From NCBI RefSeq assembly GCF_000005505.3, contig NC_016131.3, forward strand, positions 53,429,355 to 53,493,354: DNA of 64,000 bases, written 5' to 3'. The position numbers and the translations under genes were made by a program. Numbering within the stretch: position 1 is the first letter of the stretch; each line of letters starts with the position of its first letter. The DNA comes from Brachypodium distachyon (Eukaryota > Streptophyta > Magnoliopsida > Poales > Poaceae). The notes beneath the pieces are model-generated. The model did not search any database. It saw only the letters and a program-made list of their open reading frames with translations, and was not told the origin of the DNA. Below, in pieces: positions 31,316 to 43,300 of the stretch.

Positions 31316-34300
31316 TCATACTTCAGGCCTAAACACAATGTTTATGACCTCTTTCAGGTTGTTGCAGGGCAAGATCTCGATGTCAAGATTGAGTGGCTTG
31401 AGCAGCTTCTCTGAAGTCTTGGGTACGACACACTTACGGTATCCCAACTTCGCGATAGCTATCACTCGCTTATCCATTCTTGGCACCTAAAAGAGGAAAA
31501 CCATATTGCAGTTCAAATAAGCTGAGAGACATTTAACCTCTCGATGTCAGGGGAAAATAACACACAGGACTAGCAAAAATGGATATGCAATGCACATTTC
31601 CTTGTGACAGATTAATTCTCCATATTTATCTTAACACTGGAGCATATGATGCAAATCAAAACAGAACAAAATTTTCCAAATAAGGGAACAAAGCTGACCG
31701 ATAATCCTTGTGCTTTGGGTCAGAAATCCAGTACTCCCTCCGGCCAGAATTACTTGTCGTTGATTTGTTGTACTAAATCTGAGACAAGTAATTCCGGCCG
31801 TAGGGAGTATCATTTACTTACGATGATGTAATCTAACAAGTGACACGTTGAAAAAACCTAGCAAATCAATATCCAAATGATGCTATTGCATATCTAACTA
31901 CCAGGGAGTTCTGTTTTCTTAACAGATATTTTCAGGCTGACACATTATTGTATACATTAACATTTTACGACCCGTTTTTACTTTATTTTCTAGCCAAGTT
32001 ATTTCCTGGTCACTAGTCGATGCAGCGGACGGGGTTATTCTCCTTCAAAAATAATCCTAGTCAGGGCACCGTGACTTGGTAGTTGGAACCATTGTTAGTG
32101 AACCCATCATTCCAATACCTTTTTCGAGAAAATTCAATGCATTTGTAGAAAGGAAGTTTTACGGGTGTAAGACTAGGACATTACTCACCACCCACGACAA
32201 GGCTCAGGAAATATGTAAGTCTGGCCAAATATATACAAGTAGGCCACTGAGTAGGGCTGACCTCACATCCCACTGAGTAGGCCAGATCTGGCGTTACCCA
32301 AACAACAGGAAGATGATAGCCCCAAGAGGCAGCCGTGAGTAAGGGCATCCTCGGCTAGGGCTTTATTGCCTCTGGAGTCAGCCCTGGAAAGTGACCAGGG
32401 AGGCCCGAGGGGTTTTGTTTCGAGTAACAGCTTCCCCGTAGTTCCATTATGAACCTGATATTCGTTTGAGTTTCTAGTGTCCTATCTCCTAGTGATAGTA
32501 TGCTTAGCTGGGGACATATCTTCCATAAAAAATGGTCAGAGGTATAATTCCAAAGCACTATTTAGGCAGAAACTATTAATAGCTTAAAACACAACAATGT
32601 AATTCCAAGAAGACCTCTGCATAGGCTTGGGGAAAAAACATAGGTCGTTTCATTTCCGCATAACATTGCCTTTGTCAGATAAAAGCTCTTTCTATACCAA
32701 AAAAGTGGTACATGAAGAAAAAGAATGCAGACTTACAGTTCTAAGTTCACCACCAAGACCAATCTCTCCAATAAATGCAATATCATTTGGGATAGGAAAT
32801 TCCAAGAAACTGAAAACATGGAGAAAAAGGGTTAGATGAACTGAACAAAAAATATTGACAAAACAAATCTCCCACCAGCTTTTTTTCAAGTAAAGAATGA
32901 TCAACACAACAGAACCATGTAATGCGCTACATTAAATTGCTGTTGTATTGGTCTGGAGTTCATTCGGTAAATTTTACTTAGACCTTGTAAGCATGGTTGT
33001 TAGTATCACAATACGTATCGTAGTATAGATCGATACTGCTGACGAAGAAACGATAGTACGATACTGATACTGATAACCTTGCTTGTAAGTAGCCCCTAAT
33101 GTTCTAGTACCAGAAACCTAACACAAGGGCCATAGGGCAGAAAAGAACTTAAGGAGGGAGCTATGGTACTAGCAAATTGCAATAACTATCACGTACCAGT
33201 TATGACTTCCCCAAAATAAACCAAAGAAGGAATTACCTGCTGCAAATTGAAGCTGCTATGGCCAGATCTCCTGCAGTTTCTTTCAACTTGAAGCCACTAA
33301 CCACATTCAGGAAAATAGTCTGCAGTCTAACAGAAAATTCGTACCAGAAGCAGAATATGGGAGCAAAGCATAAAAGAAAAATCTAAGCACTTAATTTATC
33401 GTCAAGATTGGCCACAATCCTGGTGAAACTAAGGAAAGTGTCAGTCAAACTTGCCACAGTTGGACCACTACGCATTGTGTCATTGCCCCTAAATCAGGAC
33501 CAGATATATGGCCTGACAATGGTACAAATTAGGTATCTTGAAAGGCCACTAAAGAAACAAGCCTACATGTGACTCTAGCCTAATGATAGTTTCTCTGAAT
33601 TAATGCCAAAACTTTGCAAGTAAATAGTTAAGAGCTAGACAAATAGATGTTTGATGGACTTACACTATCATCAAGTTTTAGACCTGCCTGCTTCATAAGA
33701 ACCTGCAGGATCAAGAAAATATATTATTTTTACTTTTTGATATTTTTGTGCAGCTCTACCACCAAAATACTTCAGCGATATAGAATAATGTTGCAACACC
33801 ATCCATCCCACTGGATCTAGTCTTGCAGTACTGCCTGTCATCCATTGCTCTACCTAGGACATAGCATAGCCAATGCTTATGAAGGAAAAATGCTTTATTT
33901 TTTTAGTGCTGGTACGATCACATCCTACCAGCACTAAAAAAAAATGCTTTATTGTTTACTATGAAGACAACTAAACACTTACTGATATTATCACATCAGC
34001 CCTGCTTGACGGTATGCCAACAACTTGTCCAGAACGAGAACCAGAAACACACAATGCCTGAAATACAAGAAAAAATATCCGTCTCATGGAGAAGGACATG
34101 TAATTCTTAAACTGCAATCCTATATGTACACAAGGAAAGAATATATTCAACAGTAATAATGGAAGATATTCACAAGGAAATTATGTTTACGGTCCAAGTT
34201 TCTCAACTCAGCTGAAATATCCAGAGAGCAAAGATCCAAAGTAACAAACAGATGATCATCACAAAGTCCTAAGTAGAGTGAGGTAACAAAAACAATCATC

Positions 34301-37300
34301 AACGCCACAGTCCATGTGACGTATTAAACAGATACAAGAATTAGAAAAACAGTGAGTTCAGTTGATAACACAGTATAGGTTTCCTTACAGGAATTTCATT
34401 TATGCCAAAGTCTTCACTCCAATGAGGATTTTGCTAGTCAATGATAAGATTCGTTCAAAAAAGACAAGCACGCGAACAAAAGAAACAACACTAAGTGTTA
34501 GAATGAAAATAAGTTACAGGCCCAAGAAGACACCAATGATCATGAAAGGCAAGGATGAGAACAAACAAACGACATGAAGTGCTAGAAGGAAAAGAAATTA
34601 CAGGCTCAAGAAGACACTAATAATTACATTATGCAGTACCTGAACTTCAATAGCGAAGGCCCTGGATCCATCCAAAACAACAGCTACAGCAAGCCCAGCT
34701 AGTATTTCAGAATCAGAGTCATGTTGAGTTAAGAACATCTCGCTAGGATTCAGAACAGCTTGCAGACCATTTTCTGACATTTCAAATACACCAAGCTGAG
34801 AAAAAATAAGCATAAGTGGCATACATCTTCTGGAATCAATTAAATAATTAAAGTAAAATGAATCCAAATACACCAAGTTGGGAAAAAAGAAGAATAAGTG
34901 GCATACGTCTTCTGGAATCAATTAGGTACTTAGAGTTAAATGAATCCAACAAAACCTTGAAATCTTCAAAATAGTAGTAAAATGTATAATGAAACAGTTT
35001 GAGACAGTTTTTTAGATGAAATCATGAACATGTAAGCATTCCAAATGAGAGAGTTTATGGCACAGCTGATTTGGAAGGTAAAAACAGTAGCACATCACTG
35101 TAGAATCCTTGCTGCAGCAGCAGCCAATCTCATGCCTAGTGATTTCAATCGGATATTCAAATTGCTGGAATGTCACAGTACTATGCAATATGCTCATGGG
35201 GAGACTCTCCCAGCATCATGGTTCAATTCAAGCCACCTGGATTCGAGTCCCCCATCTACTTTAAATGTGAAGCTAAGGGAGGGTTCTTAGTAGTACATAC
35301 TCCCTCCGTTCCGATTTGTAGGGTGCATAACTCTTGGAATTCCGATTTCTAAGGCCCTTGCACTGGTTGGCCATGATCTACTGAGATTACCCCATGAGAT
35401 ATGTGGTCAAAACAATTGAAAACAAAACCTCACACCAATCTACCCCTCCCCTATTCCCAGTTTGTCTGCTTGTATCTCACGGGGTGAGCGGGGGTTGATT
35501 CCCTTCCCATTACTCCTCCTTCCATCCTTGATGAGAACATCATGACCATTAACGCAATGCTGGCCAATTACACACAAATCACAAGAAGTCGTGCCAAACA
35601 AATAAGCAATCATGTGAATGCTAACCTATGTTTTTATTATTATAGCAGAAACATCGCTATGCTTTCAACTTCGTGTTCCATTCTTCTCACCTAGATTCCA
35701 TGCTGAAGTATATCTTCAAACCATGAGTACCACACCAAACCATCGATGGGACAATCACAAGAAGTCGTGTCACACAAATAAGTGATTAGTTGAACGCTAA
35801 CTTGAGTTGACTTTTAAACATGATGATACAGCTAGGCTTTCATCCTATGTTGTATTGTTTAATGAACTTAGGTGTCATGTCGAGGTAAGCGAAACACTTT
35901 TGAGGCCATGAAGAAAGAAGTTGTCAAAACAAGCCTTCGTGGAAACCTGAAACCTTCACATTATGCCTCTGTTCTTTTGCTATGCCATCACCAACCTGTA
36001 AGAGCAACGTGCCAATGGGTCATATATACAGAAGCTACTTCAAATTTACTTTCCAAACAAACGGCGCATCATTTGGAGTTGTGTAGCCAAAGTTATGACT
36101 AGTTTGGTGGGAGGTGTCCAGGCTGTTAACAAGCTCCCACCAAACTAGTCATAACCCTCCACCAAACTAGTCATAACTTTGGCTACACAACTCCGAATAA
36201 ACCTGAAATAGCTTTTGTATGTATGACCCACTGTCACGTTGCTTTTCCAGGTTGCTGATGGCATAGCAAAAGAACAGACGCAGAATGTGAAGGCTTCAGG
36301 TTTGCTCGAAAGCTTGTTTTGACTTCACGAGCTCAAAGGTGTTTCGCTTACCTCGGCATGGCACCTAAGTTCATTAAACAATACAATAGAGGATGAAAGC
36401 CTAGCCGTATCATCAAATTTAAAATATTAACTCAAGTTAGTGTTCACTCGATCACTTATTTGTGTGACACCGACTTTTTGTGATTGGCCCATCGACGGTT
36501 GGTGTGGTGCTCATGGTTTGAAGATATACTTCAGCATTGAACCTAAGTGAAAAGAATGGAGAAGAAATTGAAACCATACTAATGTTTCACATATAATAAT
36601 AGAAGCATAGGTTAGCATTCAGCTGATCGCTTATTTGTTTGGCACGATTTGTTCTGACTTTATGTAATTGGCCAGCATTGCGTTGATAGTCGTGATATCC
36701 TCATCAATCTTCCTTCTCCAACTAATCAACCGCCATGGAAAGGGAGGGAGAAGGGAGGTTGGACGAGCTGCTAGGGCTTCGCAAGGTGGACGCGGTCATC
36801 AGCGGCGGGACAGAATTGCTAGGCGTGGCAGCAGGCGGGCATGGCAGCCTGCAGGACAGAAGCACGCATCAGCGCGGTGTGCAAGAGCACGCACAACAAT
36901 GGCACATCAATTTCAATCCATAACATGTTACTAAAAAAATTTCAATCCATAACAAGTCAAAAACGATTTCACAAGCAACTTAACTTCCACTAGAATTTAA
37001 ATCCAATAATCCTTGCAGCATACTCATAGCCATGCTACTTGCCAGCCTAGTCTGCGCCACCACAGCCGGCCAGCTCCAAAACGCCGACAACGTCCAGCTC
37101 CGCAACACCGATGACAGCCAGCTCCTCGCTGCGCTTGCCGGCCGGAGTCGCCCGTTGGGTCGACCTCCTCCGCATCGTAGTTTTACAATATCGCCTAGAA
37201 CGTTGTACCCTCCGCTGCGATGAGGGCGACCGGACGCCCACCTTCGACAAGCACTACAACCTTCACCTCATCGCATCCTGGCTCCACAACCACGACTGCC

Positions 37301-40300
37301 GCACTGAGCTGCAGCCCCACCACCGCCCTGCATCACTTCCTCTCCACCTAGGCCGCTCGGTCGGGTCTTTATAGAACCGCAGCATCAAATGGATGGAAAT
37401 ATGATGAGATTGCTAGTGATATTTGCTGGATTTGGAGGATTGATTTTTGGAACCGAGTCAACCGACTGCTGGGAGTGGAGCAGAGAGGGAGAAAGCGAGT
37501 CAAACTTGTGATTGTGGACGCAATGGGAGTAGCTGCTTCGGGAAGGTACTAGCAGTATTTCTCTGACTTAATTAACTAGTAAAATAGTGACATCATACCC
37601 CAGACATGTGAATTAACTAGTACAATGGTGACATGATACCCCAGACATGTTAATTAACTAGTACAATAGTGACATGATACCCCAGATTGTGTACAACTAG
37701 ATGATGCCCCACGCGTTGCCGTGGAACCATGTTAAAACAAATGCATAAATAAATGTTTAAAAATAGCTAAAACTATTGGAAAAAATAAAATGTGTTTTTG
37801 TTTTACATTTAAAAATATGTGACAAAAGGATGTACAAAAAGAGAAAAAAATCCAAAAAAGAAGACATGATTGAATTGATGAGGTGGCATGATTTGAATTG
37901 TTAGATTAACGCAGACTTGTAGATGAATACATGCACGACTTGATGAGGTGTCATAGTTTGCATGTTGAGAGAAAATATGAAATGGGGAAACGTAAATGAA
38001 TATATGCGTGTCTTGAGAAAAAAAATGCATGATTTAATGAGGTGGCAAGGTTTGCATGACTTGCAATGTAGTGGGCCTAATGACATGGCATGCTTGCACG
38101 TTGAGAGAAATAGGTAGTGGGTGCATGATTTAATGAGGTGGCAAGGTTTGCATGACATGCAATGTAGTGGGCCTAGTGAGGTGGCATGATTGCATGTTGA
38201 GAGAAATAGGTAGTGGGGATCTCCTATTTAGATATAGAAGATACATCAACTAAGCAAAGACATGATAAATCAAAGAGTAAATAAGCAAATATTAGTAAGA
38301 GATCAGTTTGTTTTGTTATAGGATGAAGTGTCGTCTGCCGATCAGAATATGTGTTTTGTTGTCGAACTATGGCAGTGTTGAATGTACTTTTGTTTTTCAG
38401 ATTGTGTGTACTACAGATTTTCGTATTCTCTCTTTTAGAAACTCTTGAAGAGGAACATGAAAATCTGCGATACACACGATCTAGAGTAAACTACAGTACG
38501 CACAATCTGAAAATCAAAAGTGCATTCGACATAAACTATCATAGTCCAAGAACACAACATACAATCCGATCGGCGAACAACACTTCATCATCCTACAACA
38601 AAACAATCTGATCCCGTGATAATATTTTGCTTATTTACACCTTGATTGATCATGTCTTGATGTGTTGTACACAATTTGGAGTATCGTGCCAGTACCGTAC
38701 TCATTAACATGTCACAGCAATACTACAAGTACGTCCCCGAAGCAGCTACTCCCTCACCTCCACAGTCCACAAGTTTGACTCGCTCTCCCTGTCGGCCTGT
38801 CTACACTCCCATCAACATGTTCTTCAATCCTCCAGATCCAACAAGTCTCATTAGAGTTCCTCATATCCCCACCCATTTGATGGTGCGGTTCTATAATGAC
38901 GACCAAGTGGTCCAGAGCAAGGAATGGAAGGGCAGTGGTGGATCTGGAACTCAGGGTGGCGGTGGTGGTTGCGGAGCCGGGATGCGACAAGGTGGAAGGC
39001 AGCAGTGGAGCTGGCCAGCAAACACGATGGGGAACTGGTTGAAAAGCGCGCACAATGCTGACGGCGCAGCTGCCTACGGTTGCCTCAGTCTCCTAAGGCA
39101 ATCCGCTCGCCTTCTATGGTCATGCCCATAATGTGCCCAATGAGTGGCACTGTGAGGGCGAGCCGGCGAGAGGCTCACGGCCAATGGATTGGATGGTGAT
39201 GGTAGTCGGATCTAGGCCATGAAGCAGGAAAACGGCTGATTTACGATCGGTCTGGCCTAGATACCTCTTAAGTAAAAGTCCAGTCAGACCGTCAGCGTTG
39301 CCCACGGCGGTCTTCATCTCTTCGGTCCAACCGGCAACGGCGGCCTCGAGTTTCTGTAGAGAATGCGGTGTCTCGGACCAGGCGCCTGTGGTTGCGTGTA
39401 TGCCTTCGCGCCACGAGGAGGCGGGCGAGGGTTGGGCTACCCTTCATGATCTTCTTAAGCCACTCCCGCCGTAGCTTCTGCTTGGACTTATGTGAGGCGG
39501 GAGAAGAACTTTTCTTCTTCAAGGTGAGCTCGTGCTACGGCTGGACCCTGGAAGAGTTATGTGCCCTATAAATCAGAACAGATGGGTCATGTTGTATGCT
39601 CCGCTGAACATATTACGTTCATGAGAATGTCGAAGTTCAAGGAAAGGCAGAAGAAGTAAGAAAGGACCAAGACGAGGAAAGAAGAGGGTAAATGGAGATG
39701 TCTATGCAACAGCAAGATTGCTATGAGAAGGGATTTCATGTTTTTCAATAATTTGAATTTGCTATTATACTTGTAGAATATAAGGCCTAGTAGTATCAGT
39801 AAAGTATTGTACAGTCGTCGTAAAAAAATATTAGTACAATCTCTGAACAGCAATCTTCTAGGGGTTTGCTCCATGAAACTATTGCAGTGGTGCAGCCACG
39901 TCAGAATCATTTACTGATCATTCAATTATCTTCCACTGTGTCAAACTAAAGAAGAAAGTAGGCGCAACAACTGGATAGCAGATAAACTGTTTCTGGCATG
40001 TATTAGAACGGCTACAAGGGAGGAAACTCTAAATGAGTTAAACCTTCTTTTTCTTTTTCTAGAGCAGCACCATTTTAGCAGGAGGCAACATGACAGGTAA
40101 GAATGGTCTTCTGCTGTTAAAATTTTACTTACTAGACACCAATCAGAATATCACGCCAGAAAAAGGCAACTAAGGAAACAATATCTTAGCACTTAACAAG
40201 ACAGGCAAACCTGAGATAGATGCCATTCACATACTTAGAATAAACAATGTTTGATAGAAACATAGCAATATACCTCATCCGTTGAACCGAAACGATTTTT

Positions 40301-43300
40301 CACCGACCTCAACAGTCGATGAGATAAGCATCTCTCTCCCTGAAGAAAGAGAACCAAACTTTTGTAAGGTTAGCAATATATGATGTGGAGTTGCAAGAAA
40401 AATGGTAGAAAACTAATAAAACAAATAAGAGATTGAAGCAGCAAAATTTCAGAAATATACACCTTGGTCATCTTAGGGATATAGACTAGTATTAATTTTT
40501 TGAGAAGGCTATATGGAAGGGGTCATTCTGTGAAAGCAATCATAAGAGATGAATCTGGAGGTATTGTGTTAGCTTAAGATGCAGAAAGAGAAGATGATCT
40601 GAAGAATAGGAAAAAATGTTTTAAAATGGACAATCTTTGCATAAGAAAGCATGTTAGTGGCAAGCCACAAGGGAAACATGGACTGGTCAGAGAATAGTTG
40701 TTTTTTGTGACTTGTCACACTAAATCAACTCGAAAATGGAAGGAAAACTCTTGTTGGCATGTGGTTATTTTCTTTATGTCAATTCCTGTTGTTTTTACAC
40801 ACGTGTTAGCAATGTGGAGTTGTGGACAAAGGTAGCTTCTGGTAGACCATCATGAACATCTTACTGTGTTTAATAACTTAACAGGAACCCGAGTTGAAGA
40901 TCTTTCAAAAAAGACTTCAAAATTAAAACATTCCCATGCAGCACCAAGAATTTGGTGTATGCACACATATATTTAGCATATAGTCTATAAAAATCTTGTA
41001 AAATCCTAATATGTAGCATATAATCTACAACAATCTGCTAAACTCCTAATATGGCCATCCAATATGACCACTTTAGAAGGAGAACATGTGCTAGTTAGCA
41101 GTAATTTACCAACCTCCATGTATAAAACAACATCCACTATGTGCTCTAGAATTCGAGGGCCAGCAATATCACCAGTTTTTGTGACATGTCCAATCTGAAA
41201 ATAGGGGGGTGCGGGAGGTTACAAATGATGACAAGAAAAAATACCGGCTTATATAGGACATACAATAAAATTCTCACAGTGTGTAACTTACCAAGAAAAC
41301 AGGGATATTTGTCAGTTTTGCAAAGCTTAACAAGGCAGATGTGCATTCCTTGACCTATGCTCCGCAAAAAATTAAAACAAAACGTATGAGCATTTTTAAG
41401 ACTAACACCATTATTTAGTAGTATCAGAACTTATGTTACATAATATCTGGGATGCAATATGTAGCTCACAAAATTAAAATGCTACTAGATCCAATGCGAA
41501 GATTCTGAAAAGTAATCAAATTCTTCTTTTGGGTCAGCTAATGAATTGAACATTAAAGAGTCAGTAAAGTAGGGAGAAAAACATATTATAGATGGCATGC
41601 AATGTGAACCTATGATTTATGTGATTTAGTTAGACATGGCATGCCGGGTAGACCTTAAGACAATTGTGAAAATATTGATTAAGCTAACAAAAACACCTGT
41701 GTTTGATTCCCAGCACTTCCAGCAAAGGCTCTTAGATAAACTGTCTGAATTGAATCAACAATAAGAGCTCTTGGAGATAATGGCTGGATTTTGTCCAAGA
41801 TATCCTGTGGAACAAGAAGCAAGAGGAACATGGACAGTTTATCATTTATGATCTGCCACAAATATGAAATATTTTTTGTCTAACTAAGAAACTAGCGACC
41901 CGTCATCTACCAAAGCATAGTACATTTTAGGTTACAGGCAGGTACCCAGCTTTACAAGAAAGCTGACGGTGTCAGACTATCATAGATCATAGTATATGGC
42001 CATTAAGCTGTTTATTTGGTTCACTGACGAAAATTGAACTATGCACATACAAAACAATGAAACATTTGGTAGATGTGAAGTTACTGTCATACTATGGAAC
42101 CATAAAAAGAAACTCCAGATCTGAGTAGTTCATTATGGAACAAAATAAAGTGCCTGCATTATCAGTACTCAGTAGCCCTATTAGTTAGTATGAAACAAAC
42201 TCTCATACTCATAAGAACAACAAAGAGGATCCAACACACTTAGCACTTGAGATTCCAGAACATAATCACATCTTGCTTAGTTAATAAAACGAGGAGTTGT
42301 CTGAAAGTAAAAAGTAAAATTGACCTAGTATATTTCTCATTTCCTTGAAATAAAGATCCTTGAACAAAATAAAAATAGTTGAGTATACATGAACAATGCC
42401 AACGAAATAATGTTACCTCAATATCGGTACTAGAATATAGGTATAAATTTTTAGACCTGATACTCATCCGGTCAGCCCTATTTCCAATTTGCTCAATGCT
42501 CTGGGGACAAAGTTACAGATTTGTATCAAAGAATGTTCGGGGAAATTACAAATAAAATGGAATTATAAGAGACAGAAGGCAGATCAGTCCATGAATTTTC
42601 TGTCAACAAGAACACAAAATAGTGAAGAAGGTGCAAAAGATGGAGATTAGACAAACTATAACTAACCTCCTCACCAGACACATATACAACAGGAGAAGAT
42701 TCATCGTCTACGGAGCCGTCAGATACAATAGAAGCAAGCTACACACAAAATAGCATTGTCAGGTTTCTGGAGATAAGGAATTAGGAAAATTGCAAAGTTC
42801 AATACACAAAATATAAGTAACCAGCTAGATAAATACTAAAATCTATAAGTATATGGTGGATATATGAATGCATGAATCTAAATGGTTGAAAACACAAGAA
42901 GGAAAGGCAGAGAAACTAAGAATGAATTGACTGTGTATGTATTTTACCTGTAACATCAATGAGCTCTTGCCAACACCTGGATCCCCACCCACTAAAACCA
43001 AGGAGCCTGCAAAACTAAATATGTGAAGGCCATAGATGAAAAATACAAGGTAATGCAATGACAGTGGACTACAAAAAAGTAGGTAGTAAAAAGGACTAGT
43101 AAAAGGCAAATAGCGCATAATGCATTAATGCCGGGGAATGCAAGTGGCATGCTACACGTACACTTCCCCAAATGTGGTAAATGGTAAACATAACACAGGT
43201 AGAATGGAACAGGGTGGAAAGAGAAAATAGTAGAACAAGGCTCCCACCAAAATGGTATGAAATATTTATTGCTTGGGTGCCACGATAATTATTCATTAGT

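Noticed and set aside
36668..37374. Short frames inside RADA intron 9 as possible nested genes
   Set aside because: No recognisable protein, no splice structure, and placed in repeat-rich intron; described only as filler.
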